Program-made: the position numbers and the translations under genes | Shown here: positions 26,612-39,575 of the stretch, piece by piece | Layout: every line of letters begins with the position of its first letter | Position numbering within the stretch: the first letter of the stretch is position 1 | The notes under the pieces: model-generated | Told to the model about the DNA's origin: nothing | Databases searched by the model: none | What the model saw: the letters and a program-made list of their open reading frames with translations, nothing else | Assembly (NCBI RefSeq): GCF_001650405.1 | Contig: NZ_LWCU01000054.1 | Coordinates: forward strand, 1 to 64,000 | Direction: 5' to 3' | DNA from: Microbacterium sp. H83 | GTDB lineage: Bacteria; Actinomycetota; Actinomycetes; Actinomycetales; Microbacteriaceae | DNA length: 64,000 nt

Positions 26612-28288
26612 CTACTCGGCGGCCTTCGTGATCTGGTAGTACAGCGGGACGGAGTTCCAGCCGAACGTGACGTTGTCGACGTTCTCGCTGAAGCCACCGG
26701 TCACGTTGGAGTACCAGAGCGGGATGGCGGGGAGGTCCGTGAACAGGATCTCCTGAGCCTTCGTGAAGTCCTCGAGCTGCGCGTCGGCGTCGGGGTTGCT
26801 GATGCCTGCGGAGAGGAGCTCGTCGAACTCGGGGTTCGAGTAGTCACCGTCGTTGGAACCGGCGTTGGTGGCGTAGAGCGGGCCCAGGAAGTTGTACAGA
26901 CCCGGGTAGTCCGCCTGCCAGCCCGAACGTGCCGCGGTCTTGATCGTGCGGTTGTTGATCTCCTCGCGGACGACCGAGAAGGTCGGGTAGGAGACGCCGG
27001 ACGCCTCGATTCCGAGCGTGTTGGAGATCTGGTTGGTCACCGCGTCGACCCACTCCTGGTGGCCGCCGTCAGCGTTGTACGCGATCTGGAACGAGCCCTC
27101 CCACGGGGAGATCTCGTCAGCCTCGGCCCACAGCTCCTTGGCCTTCTCGGGGTCGTACGCGAGGACCTCGCTGCCCGGGATCGAGTCGGACCAGCCGTCG
27201 ATGACCGGCGAGGTGAAGTCGGACGCCGCGGTGCGGGTGTCGAAGAAGATCTTCTCCGTGATCTGCGCGCGGTCGAACGACATCGAGATCGCCTGGCGGC
27301 GCAGGATGCCCTCTTCGCCCGAGAAGTGCGGGAGGAACTGACCGATCGTGAACGACTGGAACACGGCCGACGGCTGGTTCACCGCGCGGTCGCCGAGGTC
27401 GTCCTGGAAGGTCGGCAGCGAGACGGCCGGGATGGCGTCGATGACGTCGACCTTGTTGCCCTGCAGGTCGGCGTAGGCCGCGTCCTGCGTCGCGTAGAAG
27501 ATGATCGAGAGTCCGCCGTTGGCGGGCTTGCGGTCACCCTGGTAGTCGTCGTTGCGGACGAGGTCGATCTGGACCTCGTGCTGCCATGCTCCGTCGCCGT
27601 CGAGCTTGTACGGGCCGTTGCCGATCGGGTTCTCGCCGAACGCCTCGATGTCCTCGAACGCGACGTCGGGCAGCGGGTAGAAGGCCGAGTAGCCGAGGCG
27701 CAGCGCGAAGTCGGAGGCCGGCTTGTTCAGCGTGATGGTGAACGTGTAGTCGTCGACCTGCTTGAGGCCGGACATGTCGCCCTGAGCGCCGAAGATGTCG
27801 TCGTCGGGGTTCGCCGGGTCGCCCGGGTCGTTGATGAAGCCCTCGATGTCCTCGAAGAAGTAGCTCGAGAGGTGGGCGTTCTCCGCCTGGGCGCCGTAGT
27901 TCCACGCCTTGATGAAGTTGTCCGCCGTGACCTCTTCGCCGTCGGTGAAGGTCTGGCCCTGCTTCAGCTTGACCGTGATGTTCTGGGGATCCTCGGTGAT
28001 GATCTCCTCGGCCATGTCGTTCGTCGGCTTGCCGTCGGCGTCGTAGTAGATGAGTCCGGCGAAGATCTCGTCGAGGATCTTTCCGCCGCCGACCTCGTTG
28101 GTGTTGGTCGGGATGAGCGGGTTCTCGGGCTCGGAGCCGTTGGCGGTGATGATGGCATCAGGGTCGACATCGCCGCCGGCGCTGCCGCCGTCGTTGCTGC
28201 CGTTGCCACCGGCCGCGCAGCCCGCGAGCGCCAGGGCGCCGATCGCGAACAGCGCAGTGCCCGCAAGGGCGATCTTGTTGCGCTTCAC
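26612..28288 (-). CDS. Family-5 solute-binding lipoprotein (peptide-type ABC importer)
   Basis: The 558-residue protein is an extracellular lipoprotein: a KRNK N-terminus, a hydrophobic stretch and the lipobox LALAGC with Cys24. It then has the SBP_bac_5 fold (KLKQGQTFTDGEEVTADNFIKAW split over strands, GNGPYKL, LRRQAISMSFDR, ADYPGLYNFLGP). The pattern is closest to oligopeptide-binding OppA proteins. GTG 28288 is chosen because AGGAGG lies seven bases upstream; the frame is open 29 codons further but without support. It is the first gene of the importer operon. Confidence 0.9.
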   Translation of the reverse strand: MKRNKIALAGTALFAIGALALAGCAAGGNGSNDGGSAGGDVDPDAIITANGSEPENPLIPTNTNEVGGGKILDEIFAGLIYYDADGKPTNDMAEEIITEDPQNITVKLKQGQTFTDGEEVTADNFIKAWNYGAQAENAHLSSYFFEDIEGFINDPGDPANPDDDIFGAQGDMSGLKQVDDYTFTITLNKPASDFALRLGYSAFYPLPDVAFEDIEAFGENPIGNGPYKLDGDGAWQHEVQIDLVRNDDYQGDRKPANGGLSIIFYATQDAAYADLQGNKVDVIDAIPAVSLPTFQDDLGDRAVNQPSAVFQSFTIGQFLPHFSGEEGILRRQAISMSFDRAQITEKIFFDTRTAASDFTSPVIDGWSDSIPGSEVLAYDPEKAKELWAEADEISPWEGSFQIAYNADGGHQEWVDAVTNQISNTLGIEASGVSYPTFSVVREEINNRTIKTAARSGWQADYPGLYNFLGPLYATNAGSNDGDYSNPEFDELLSAGISNPDADAQLEDFTKAQEILFTDLPAIPLWYSNVTGGFSENVDNVTFGWNSVPLYYQITKAAE

Positions 28289-28477
28289 TTTGTGTCCTCC
28301 TGTGGACGGGTATTCATCAGACTGCGCGCTCATCGTCGAACGCGTAGGGATAGTCGACTGTAACCCGGCGTTCACCGGACGCCGCTCTCGGCTAATGAAC
28401 CGTTACTGAGTGGTGACCATACGTAATATCGCCGAAACACGCGACGCGTCGCCCCTCGCCGCGCTGAGGCGGAAGAC

Positions 28478-28517
28478 GAGGAGGGCCCGGATGCCGAAGC
28501 GCATCCGGGCCCTCCTC
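28478..28517 (-). terminator. Intrinsic terminator of the gcv operon
   Basis: A 17-bp perfect stem (28478-28494 with 28501-28517) with a six-base loop lies 11 bases after the gcvP stop. The rest of the 28289-28527 gap should hold the promoter of the binding-protein gene; I see no convincing -35/-10 pair. Confidence 0.8.
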
Positions 28518-28527
28518 GAGTCCGCGA

Positions 28528-31425
<2,898 letters not shown>

Positions 31426-31432
31426 GAGGCGA

Positions 31433-31810
31433 TCAGCCCTCCGTGAGCGCGACGTAGGCGTCGCGGTCGAGCAGGCCGTCGAGTGCGCCGTCGGCGACCG
31501 ACACCTTGATCAGCCACCCGCCGTCGAAGGGCTCCGCGTTGACCAGGGAGGGATCGTCCACCACGGCGTCGTTGATCGCGACGACCGTGCCGGCGACGGG
31601 CGCGTAGAGCTCGCCGACCGACTTCGTCGACTCGATCTCGCCCACGACGGAGCCGGCGGCGATCTCGGTGCCGACCGCCGGGAGCTCGACGAAAACCACG
31701 TCACCCAGCTTCTCTGCCGCGTAGTCGGTGATGCCGACGGTCACCGTGGTGCCGTCCGCGGCGATCCACTCGTGCTCCTCGGTGTAGCTGAGCGTGTTGA
31801 GGTCGGTCAT
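31433..31810 (-). CDS. gcvH: Glycine cleavage system H-protein
   Basis: The 125-residue lipoyl carrier has the EEHEW N-terminal motif and the lipoylation site [14 protein letters not shown] with Lys63. It shuttles the aminomethyl group between P- and T-proteins. Its ATG overlaps the gcvT stop by four bases. Confidence 0.95.
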   Translation of the reverse strand: MTDLNTLSYTEEHEWIAADGTTVTVGITDYAAEKLGDVVFVELPAVGTEIAAGSVVGEIESTKSVGELYAPVAGTVVAINDAVVDDPSLVNAEPFDGGWLIKVSVADGALDGLLDRDAYVALTEG

Positions 31811-32913
31811 TTGGTCCTCCGGTAGAAAGGCAGGGCGGTCACGGTCGCGGGGATCCTGGTCCCCCGCACATCAAGGAATACTGCGGTTCCCTCCGCAGCG
31901 GAAGACGGGGTCAGATAGGCCATCGCGATGGGGTGGCCGAGCGTGGGGCTGAGCGCACCGCTCGTGATCTCTCCGAGCACGGCCCCGTCCTCCGTCACGA
32001 CCGAGTAGCCGGCGCGACCCGCGCGCCTGCCCTCGGCGACGAGCCCGACGAGCACGGGCGCGCCCTCGGGGGCGTCCACCGCGTCCTTGCCCACGAAGCG
32101 CTCCTTCGCGGTCACGACGACCCGACCGAGCCCCGCCTGGGACGGCTTGGTCTCCAGCCCGAGCTCGTGTCCGTACAGCGGCATGCCCGCCTCGAGTCGC
32201 AGGGTGTCGCGGGCGGCGAGCCCGGCGGGGACGAGGCCGAGCGGCGCGCCGGCCTCGAGCAGCCGGTCCCACAGCGCCGGGGCGGCGGACGTCGGGACGA
32301 GCAGCTCGAAGCCGTCCTCTCCGGTGTAGCCGGTGCGGGCGAGCAGCAGGGGCTCGCCGTCGAACGTCGCCGATGCCCACGCGTAGTACCTCTGCTCGGC
32401 CCACGGGATGCTGACGTCGGCGATTCCCGGCGTCGCGGCGAGGATCTCCTCGGCGCGGGGACCCTGCACGGCGATCAGCGCGTGGTCGTCGGAGACGTCG
32501 GCGACCTCGACCGCGAAGGACGCGGCGCGAACCGTCAGGGCTTCGCGCACATCGTCGCGATTGCCCGCGTTGGAGATGATGAGGTAGTCGTCCTCCTGCA
32601 GGCGATAGACGATGACGTCGTCGATGATGCCGCCGCTCTCGGCGAGGAGGAGGGAGTACTTGGCCTTTCCCACGGGGAGGGCCGACAGTCGCCCGGCGAG
32701 AGCCACGTCGAGGTACCCCCCGGCGTCGGAGCCCTTCACCGTGAACTCGGCCATGTGCGAGATGTCGAAGATGCCGGCCGCCTGACGCACGGCATGGTGC
32801 TCGGCCAGGTCGGAGGTGTAGCGGACGGGCATCTGCCAGCCGCCGAAATCGGTGAAGGACGCGCCGAGCGCCTCATGGCGGTCGCGCAGCGAGGTGAAGC
32901 GAGGGTCGGACAT
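31807..32913 (-). CDS. gcvT: Aminomethyltransferase, T-protein
   Basis: The 368-residue T-protein releases ammonia and forms 5,10-methylene-tetrahydrofolate. Family features are [30 protein letters not shown], the [12 protein letters not shown] motif and [20 protein letters not shown]. It is the first gene of gcvTHP, and its leader contains the glycine riboswitch. Confidence 0.95.
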   Translation of the reverse strand: MSDPRFTSLRDRHEALGASFTDFGGWQMPVRYTSDLAEHHAVRQAAGIFDISHMAEFTVKGSDAGGYLDVALAGRLSALPVGKAKYSLLLAESGGIIDDVIVYRLQEDDYLIISNAGNRDDVREALTVRAASFAVEVADVSDDHALIAVQGPRAEEILAATPGIADVSIPWAEQRYYAWASATFDGEPLLLARTGYTGEDGFELLVPTSAAPALWDRLLEAGAPLGLVPAGLAARDTLRLEAGMPLYGHELGLETKPSQAGLGRVVVTAKERFVGKDAVDAPEGAPVLVGLVAEGRRAGRAGYSVVTEDGAVLGEITSGALSPTLGHPIAMAYLTPSSAAEGTAVFLDVRGTRIPATVTALPFYRRTK

Positions 32914-32974
32914 GGAGTTCTCCCCGGTCGTGGACGGGCGGAGCAGTGCGGACTGCCCCTCGGAACTCCCCCTC

Positions 32975-33152
32975 TGTCATGGGCCTGAGAGCTTCGCCCG
33001 GAGACTGGGCTTTCACCGTCGGCGGATCTCGCGCGTCGCTGGAGATCGCTTTTCAGAGTGGCCGGAACCGCGCGGTACGCGTACCTGAGAGATTGGCGGG
33101 GAGGCTTGCTCCTTCGGTGCCCGGCTGCATTCGCCGGGGCTCTCCCGCGTGG
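32975..33152 (-). promoter_or_regulatory. Tandem glycine riboswitch
   Basis: Read on the minus strand, two glycine aptamers are recognisable. The first spans about 33150-33080, with GGGAGAGCC at its 5' side, the CACCGAAGGAGCAA core and CTCTCAGG (33091-33084) closing it. The second spans about 33062-32980, with GACGGTGAAAGCCC in the core and a second CTCTCAGG (32991-32984). Glycine binding normally switches on the downstream gcv genes. The rest of the 32914-33226 gap is leader and promoter. Confidence 0.9.
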
Positions 33153-33182
33153 GTCATTCGGCCTGTCTTCAGTTGTGCGCTC

Positions 33183-33188
33183 AGTCTA
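33183..33188 (-). promoter_or_regulatory. Predicted -10 of the gcvTHP promoter
   Basis: TAGACT on the minus strand lies about 33 bases before the first aptamer, placing the start of transcription near 33176. No clear -35 is visible. Confidence 0.5.
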
Positions 33189-33226
33189 GCGTGTGCCGCG
33201 CGCGCCACCCGGTCGGCATTCCGACG

Positions 33227-34059
<833 letters not shown>

Positions 34060-34063
<4 letters not shown>

Positions 34064-34923
34064 CGGACCTCCTGCTGTCCTGCCGTGGCGCCGGTGCGGA
34101 CGAAGTCGCCCCGCTCGCCCGTGAGGCTCGGGAAGCTGGAGAGCAGCTTCTTGGTGTACTCGTGCTGAGGCGTCCGGTAGATCTGCTCCGCCGTGCCCTG
34201 CTCGACGATCTGTCCCTGCAGCATCACGGCGATCCGATCGCTGATCTCGATGAGCATCGGGAGGTCGTGCGTGATGAAGATCACCGCGAAGCCGAGCCTC
34301 TCCCGGAGCCGCATGATCTCCCGGATGATGCCGCGCTGCACGACGACGTCGAGCGCCGTCGTGGGCTCGTCCATGATCATGACCTGCGGGTCGAGGGCGA
34401 GGGCCATCGCGATCATCATGCGCTGACGCATGCCGCCCGACAGCTCGTGCGGGAAGCTGCTCAGTCGCGACGGGTCGACGCCGACGAGGGTGAGCAGCTC
34501 TTCCGCGCGGGCCTGCTTGTCACGCTTCGACATGCCCGGACGATGGGTGTCGAAGATGTCGAAGATCTGCGCCTTCACGCTGATCACCGGGTTCAGCGAG
34601 TTCATCGCACCCTGGAAGACCATGGAGATCTTGTCCCAGCGGAACGCCCGCAGTCCCTCGCCGTCGAGCGAGACGACGTCGATGTCCACGCCCGAGCGAT
34701 CGTGGAACACGATCTCTCCGGCGGTCATCAGAGCCGGCGCCTTCAGGAGCCTGTTCATCCCGTATGCGAGCGTGGTCTTGCCGCATCCGGACTCTCCGGC
34801 GAGCCCGAGGATCTCGCCGCGGTGAAGGGTCAGCGACACGTCTCGGACCGCCTTCACGGGCGGGTCGACCTCGTACTCGATGGACACGTTCCGCGCGGTC
34901 AGCACGGCCTCCGGAGCGCTCAC
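34060..34923 (-). CDS. Peptide-type ABC importer ATPase (OppD/DppD-like)
   Basis: The 287-residue ATPase has Walker [10 protein letters not shown], signature [15 protein letters not shown], Walker [13 protein letters not shown] and C-terminal [17 protein letters not shown] 34923 ([12 protein letters not shown]) overlaps the permease stop by four bases; the longer frame upstream is antisense or out of phase with the permease gene. The Cys-containing P-loop and the AMNSLNPV motif fit the D-type subunit. Confidence 0.9.
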
Positions 34924-35897
34924 GCCGCGACCCCCTTCGTCTTCGCCGCCTTGCGCACGCGCCGAGCCGCGTCTGGCGCGTTGCGCAGCTTGGGATTGAT
35001 GACCTCGTCGATCGCGAAGTTGATGAGAGCGAGCCCGGCGCCGAGCACCGCGATCATGACTCCCGGCGGCACGAACCACCACCAGGCGCCGCGGCCGAGC
35101 GCCTGCCCCGACTGCGCGTCGTTGAGGATCGTCCCCCACGTGATCGACGAGTTCGGACCGAGGCCGAGATACGACAGCCCTGCCTCGCCCAGGATCGCGA
35201 AGATGATGGCGAAGAGGAACTGCGCGGTGAGGAGAGGCAGCAGGTTGGGCATGATCTCGACGAGGATGACGCGGAACGAGCGCTCCCCGGCCACCTTGGA
35301 TGCGTAGACGTAGTCGCGCGTGCGGAGCGATCGGGTCTGCAGGCGCAGGACGTACGCGGCACCCGCCCACGAGGTGATGCCGAGCACGAACGCGACCAGC
35401 TGCCAGCTGCGCTGCGGCACGAACGACGCGATGACCATCACGAGCGGCAGTCCGGGGATCACGATCATCACGTTCGTGAGCAGCGCGAGCACGTCCTCGC
35501 GCCACCCGCCGAGATAGCCGGCCAGCACTCCGAACAGCAGGGACAGCACGATGGCGATCCCGCCGGCGACGACGCCGACGAGGAGGGAGCCCTGCGCGCC
35601 GATCGCCAACTGGGCGAACATGTCGTTGCCGAGCTTGGTGGTGCCGAGCCAGTGCTCGGCGGACGGCGGCTGCAGCGCGGCGTTGTCGGTGCTCCGCGGG
35701 TTCTGCGAGAAGATCGGCGCGATGATCGCGAACAGGACGATCGCGAGGACGAGCGTCGCGCCGATGATGAACTTCGACGACGAGGTCGGGAGGATGCGGC
35801 GGCGGCGTCCCCGCTGCGTCGCGAGCGAGACCGTGCTCGCGGGCTGGGTCATGGGCTGATCTCTGGTGATCAGCAGCGTGTTGTCGGTGTCAGACAT
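34920..35897 (-). CDS. ABC importer permease, DppC/OppC type (second operon)
   Basis: The 325-residue protein has an N-terminal cytoplasmic region, one early transmembrane helix (about 45-65) and the permease domain with LRTRDYVYASKVAGERSFRVI as the EAA loop. LGEAGLSYLGLGPNSS is the typical C-subunit motif. ATG 35897 (MSDTDNTLLI) overlaps the upstream permease by eight bases, exactly as in the first importer operon. Confidence 0.88.
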   Translation of the reverse strand: MSDTDNTLLITRDQPMTQPASTVSLATQRGRRRRILPTSSSKFIIGATLVLAIVLFAIIAPIFSQNPRSTDNAALQPPSAEHWLGTTKLGNDMFAQLAIGAQGSLLVGVVAGGIAIVLSLLFGVLAGYLGGWREDVLALLTNVMIVIPGLPLVMVIASFVPQRSWQLVAFVLGITSWAGAAYVLRLQTRSLRTRDYVYASKVAGERSFRVILVEIMPNLLPLLTAQFLFAIIFAILGEAGLSYLGLGPNSSITWGTILNDAQSGQALGRGAWWWFVPPGVMIAVLGAGLALINFAIDEVINPKLRNAPDAARRVRKAAKTKGVAA

Positions 35898-36885
35898 TCT
35901 GGCGAGCCCTCGGGTCGATGAAGCCATAGACGAGGTCCATGAAGAAGTTGGCGGCGAGCACCGTGATCGTGATGACGAGGAAGAGTCCCTGCATCAGCGC
36001 GTAGTCGTTGTTCGTGACGGCCTGGAACATCAGCTTGCCGATGCCCGGATACGTGAAGACCTGCTCCATCACGATCGATCCGGCCACGACGAAGCCGAGC
36101 GTGATCGAGAACCCCGCGATCGAGGGGATCGCCGCGTTGCGTGCCGCGTACGTCGTCATGATGCGCCGGGGACGCAGTCCCTTCGCCTCGGCGGTGAGGA
36201 CGTAGTCCTCTGCCATCGTCTGCACCATCATGTTCCGCATGCCGAACATCCAGCCGCCGACCGACGAGATGACGATCGTGAGCGCGGGGAGCACGGCATG
36301 CGACAGCGCGTTCGAGAAGAACGCCCAGGTCGGTTCCGGTCCGTCGGGGAAGTCGAACACGTCGTAGCCGCCGAAGATCGGGAACCAGCCGAGCCCCACG
36401 GCGAAGACGGAGACGAGCAGCAGAGCCATCCAGAAGTACGGGATGGACTGGAGGACCGTCGTGGCAGGGATGAGGTGATCGACCCAGGTCCCCCGCTTCC
36501 ATCCTGCCCAGGCGCCGAGCACGACGCCGAGGATGAACGAGAGCACGGTCACCGTCCCGACGAGGACGAGCGTCCAGGGCAGCGCTCCGGCTATCAGCTC
36601 GCTGACCGGGGTCGGGAACTTGGTCACCGAGACGCCGAGGTCGCCCTGGAGCATGCGACCCCAGTAGGCGATGTACTGCTCCCAGAGGGACGAGTCATCG
36701 CCGCCGAGAAGCAGCTTGATGTTGCGGATCGTGGTCTCGGAGACCTCGCCGCCCGCTCGCTGCATCTTGGCGATCATGATGTCCGCCGGGTTCCCCGGCA
36801 TGAGCCGGGGAAGCAGGAAGTTGAGTGAGATCGCGGCCCACAGCGTGAACGCGTAGAACCCGATTCTCCGTGCATAGAATTTCAT
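35890..36885 (-). CDS. ABC importer permease, DppB/OppB type (second operon)
   Basis: The 331-residue protein starts MKFYARRIGFYAFTLWAAIS and continues NFLLPRLMPGNPADIMI, the B-subunit N-terminal pattern, then five further transmembrane helices and the EAA loop DYVLTAEAKGLRPRRIM. It lies 40 bases downstream of the binding-protein gene with no hairpin between them. Confidence 0.9.
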   Translation of the reverse strand: MKFYARRIGFYAFTLWAAISLNFLLPRLMPGNPADIMIAKMQRAGGEVSETTIRNIKLLLGGDDSSLWEQYIAYWGRMLQGDLGVSVTKFPTPVSELIAGALPWTLVLVGTVTVLSFILGVVLGAWAGWKRGTWVDHLIPATTVLQSIPYFWMALLLVSVFAVGLGWFPIFGGYDVFDFPDGPEPTWAFFSNALSHAVLPALTIVISSVGGWMFGMRNMMVQTMAEDYVLTAEAKGLRPRRIMTTYAARNAAIPSIAGFSITLGFVVAGSIVMEQVFTYPGIGKLMFQAVTNNDYALMQGLFLVITITVLAANFFMDLVYGFIDPRARQNV

Positions 36886-36925
36886 GTCACTGACCGTGCT
36901 TCCTGCTCCCCCGACTCCTCTTCGA

Positions 36926-38617
36926 CTACTTCGCCGGCTGCAGCTGCGTCAGGACGTAGCCCGCCGCGATCGCACCCCAGGACGGCGGGAAGGCGTAGAG
37001 GTCGTCCTCCGTCGGCCACCCCGTGAAGTCCTGCGTGTTGTAGAACGTCTGGGTGGCGTTGATCACGAGCGGGATATACGGCAGGTCGCGGACGATCTCG
37101 GTCTGGATCGTGCCGTAGAGCGCCTGCTTCTCCGCCTCGTCATCGGTGCTGATCGCCGACTGGATGGCCTGGTCGACGACCGGGTTGCTGTATCGGCTGA
37201 AGTTCCAGCGGCCGGCCGGGACCTCGGAGCCCACCGGGCTGGTCGACTCGACGGCCGTGCCGCCGAACCAGTCACGGTAGATCTGGAACGGGTCGGCGAC
37301 CGACGTGCCGACGACGCCGCCGACGATGAGCTGGAAGTCGCCTCCCTGGCGGGCGTCCGAGAACTCCTGCCACTGCACGGTCGACGCCGTGATCTTGATG
37401 CCGGCGGCCTCGGCCTGCTCGGCGATCAGCTTGGCCGCGTCGTTGTAGTCGGTCCAGCCGTCGACGGAGATGAGGCTCAGCTCGAGCGTCGCGCCGTCCT
37501 TGGCGTAGAAGCCGTCGCCGCCCTTGACGTAGCCGGCGGCCTCGAGGATGGACGACGCCTCGGCGGCATCCGCCTTCTGCGGGCTGACCTCGTTCGCGGA
37601 GTCGGCGACCCACTTCTCGTCGCGCGGAAGCAGCGCGAACGTCGGCGAGATGTCGCCGGTCAGCCCCACGAACGCCTTGTCCTTGATCGCGGTGCGGTCG
37701 ATCGCGACGTTGAGCGCCTGCCGGACGGCGACGTCCGTCTGCGGCCCGGTGCAGCCGAGATCGACGTTCGCGCAGGTGTAGAGCACCGTGGGGTCCTGCG
37801 GCGTGTTGATCCAGTCGATCTTGCCGTTGCCGGTGACGTCGTCCGGGTTCGGGATGAACATGCCGGTCCAGTCGAGCTCGCCGGCGGCCAGCAGGTCCTG
37901 CGCGGTCTGATTGTTGTCGACGGCGATGTACTGGACCTTCTTCACCCCGAGTTCGTCCGCGTCGCGGAAGTTCTCGTTCGCGACGAGCGTGTAGGACTCG
38001 CTCGTGGTCTTGTCGACGACGTACGGACCGGAGCCGACCGGCTCCTCGTTGGCGAAGTTCGCGAAATCGGAGACCTCCGACCAGATGTGCTCGGGAAGGA
38101 TGTACGTCGAGCCGAGACGCTGGAACTCGGTGGTGTATTGCGCGCTGGCATAGGTGAGGACGACCGTGGTGTCGTCGGTCGCCTCGGCCGAGACGAGTCC
38201 GTTGCCCTCGGGGTTGTTGGCCTCGTAGGAGAAGGAGAAGGCGACGTCGGCGGCCGTGAGCGGCTCCCCGTCGCTCCACTTCAGGTCGGGCTTGATCGTG
38301 ACCGTGATCGCCGTGCCGTCCTCGTTGTACTCGTACGAATCGCCGATCAGCCCGACCGGTTCGGAGTCCGCCGTCTTGTTGAAGAAGAACAGCGGCTCGT
38401 AGATCGGGCCGAGCGCGCCGTGGAGCACGGTCGGCGCGAAGGGGTTGTAGTTGGCCGTGATCGGGGTCTGGCTGCCGGCCCAGACGCGGAGGGCGCGGTC
38501 TCCGTCGCCGCTCCCCTCGTCTCCGCCGCCGGCGCCACATGCCGTCAGGCCCAGGGCGAGGACAGAGGCCCCCGCCACAGCGGTGAGCGCGATCGTGCGC
38601 CTTCCGTTACGGATCAT
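36926..38617 (-). CDS. Family-5 solute-binding lipoprotein (second importer)
   Basis: The 563-residue lipoprotein has signal sequence MIRNGRRTIALTAVAGASVL, lipobox LGLTAC with Cys27, and an SBP_bac_5 fold (IKPDLKWSDGEPLTAADV, GSGPYVV, VRQALNVAIDR). Its sequence departs from the first binding protein, and the internal NNQTAQDLLAAGELDWTGMF segment is of the type seen in oligosaccharide-binding members, so peptides or oligosaccharides are both possible ligands. It leads the operon, whose promoter carries a 27-base palindrome. Confidence 0.88.
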   Translation of the reverse strand: MIRNGRRTIALTAVAGASVLALGLTACGAGGGDEGSGDGDRALRVWAGSQTPITANYNPFAPTVLHGALGPIYEPLFFFNKTADSEPVGLIGDSYEYNEDGTAITVTIKPDLKWSDGEPLTAADVAFSFSYEANNPEGNGLVSAEATDDTTVVLTYASAQYTTEFQRLGSTYILPEHIWSEVSDFANFANEEPVGSGPYVVDKTTSESYTLVANENFRDADELGVKKVQYIAVDNNQTAQDLLAAGELDWTGMFIPNPDDVTGNGKIDWINTPQDPTVLYTCANVDLGCTGPQTDVAVRQALNVAIDRTAIKDKAFVGLTGDISPTFALLPRDEKWVADSANEVSPQKADAAEASSILEAAGYVKGGDGFYAKDGATLELSLISVDGWTDYNDAAKLIAEQAEAAGIKITASTVQWQEFSDARQGGDFQLIVGGVVGTSVADPFQIYRDWFGGTAVESTSPVGSEVPAGRWNFSRYSNPVVDQAIQSAISTDDEAEKQALYGTIQTEIVRDLPYIPLVINATQTFYNTQDFTGWPTEDDLYAFPPSWGAIAAGYVLTQLQPAK

Positions 38618-38708
38618 TTCTGTATTTCCTCTCGGTGCTGCACTGCAGGAGGGATTTCTCCGGATGGAGCGGGCTCCGGACGGGAGCTCGGGCAGATCCC
38701 GCGAAGGG

Positions 38709-38735
38709 ATTTGTTAGGACAGTAACCTAACAAAT
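38709..38735. promoter_or_regulatory. Candidate operator: 10-bp inverted repeat
   Basis: ATTTGTTAGG (38709-38718) and CCTAACAAAT (38726-38735) are perfect inverted arms with a seven-base centre. The element covers the predicted -10 of the second importer operon, so a repressor there would block transcription. Confidence 0.6.
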
Positions 38736-38752
38736 AGCCACCAGGGCGACAA
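38724..38752 (-). promoter_or_regulatory. Predicted promoter of the second importer operon
   Basis: On the minus strand TTGTCG (38752-38747) and TAGGTT (38729-38724) are 17 bases apart. The leader to ATG 38617 would be about 100 bases. Confidence 0.45.
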
Positions 38753-38811
38753 GAGTTCAGAACATCGGCATATAACGTTTCGGACTCAGAGTCGTCGACG
38801 TCATCCACGTG

Positions 38812-38835
38812 CACTAATGGTCACAATGACACTAA
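38812..38835. promoter_or_regulatory. Candidate NrtR site upstream of nrtR-nadABC
   Basis: CACTAA occurs at 38812-38817 and 38830-38835, bracketing the small palindrome GTCA-CAA-TGAC (38820-38830). It lies 26 bases before the nrtR start codon. A TATAAC sequence at 38771-38776 may be the -10. Confidence 0.35.
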
Positions 38836-38861
38836 GATCGTGTGCGGAGGTTAAGGTTCAT

Positions 38862-39575
38862 ATGACTCAAACCAGCATCGACGTGGCCGTCTCCACCGTC
38901 ATCCTCACGCTCCGGCGTGGCGACGAGGGCGCCGCCGTGCTGTCGCTCCCGCTCGTCCTCCGCACTCGCGAGCCCTTCGCCGGTCAGTGGGCGCTGCCCG
39001 GCGGATGGCTGACCGCGACGGAGTCCCCGGTGGACGCCGCTGCCCGGACCCTGGGCGAGACGACCGGCCTCTCGCCGAGCTACCTCGAGCAGCTCTACGC
39101 CTTCGGAGCCGTGGACCGCTCCCCCACCCGCGTCGTCTCGATCGTCTACTGGGCGCTTCTGAGGCAGGACGACGTCGACGCCCAGAGCGCGGCGCATCGA
39201 GCATCCGGACACGCCCCTGAGAACGTGCGCTGGTTCGACGTGGCCGACCTTCCGCCTCTCGCCTTCGATCACACGAAGATCGTCGACTACGCCCTCTGGC
39301 GCCTGCGCAACAAGGTCGGCTACAGCCGCGTCGCGCACGGTTTCCTGCCCGCGGAGTTCACCCTGTCCGATCTCCGGGAGGCGTACGAGGCGATCCTCGA
39401 CCGCCATCTGGATCCCGCGAACTTCCGTCGCCAGGTGGAGGCGACCGGCACGCTCGTCGCGACAGAGGGATTCCGCACCGGGAGCCACCGCCCCGCCCGC
39501 CTGTACCGTCTCGACACCGCTGTGGAGCTGGCCGATCACGGCCCGCTGGGATCCGAAGAAACGAGCACCCGATGA
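38862..39575 (+). CDS. nrtR: NrtR-type regulator of NAD synthesis (Nudix-wHTH)
   Basis: The 237-residue protein has an N-terminal Nudix-fold domain (about 5-145) and a C-terminal winged helix (about 160-225). In the Nudix box (G48-L70) the spacing is kept, but RE becomes R62-T63 and EE becomes E66-T67, so two catalytic/metal-binding Glu are lost. NrtR proteins use this domain to sense ADP-ribose or NAD metabolites and repress NAD genes. ATG 38862 (MTQTSIDVAV) follows an AAGG sequence. It overlaps nadA by four bases, making autoregulation with nadABC likely. Confidence 0.88.
   Translation: MTQTSIDVAVSTVILTLRRGDEGAAVLSLPLVLRTREPFAGQWALPGGWLTATESPVDAAARTLGETTGLSPSYLEQLYAFGAVDRSPTRVVSIVYWALLRQDDVDAQSAAHRASGHAPENVRWFDVADLPPLAFDHTKIVDYALWRLRNKVGYSRVAHGFLPAEFTLSDLREAYEAILDRHLDPANFRRQVEATGTLVATEGFRTGSHRPARLYRLDTAVELADHGPLGSEETSTR

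Noticed and set aside
26543..28363. Plus-strand open frame of 606 codons opposite the first binding protein
   Set aside because: Antisense shadow rich in Asp/Glu/Arg/Val with no fold or ribosome-binding site.
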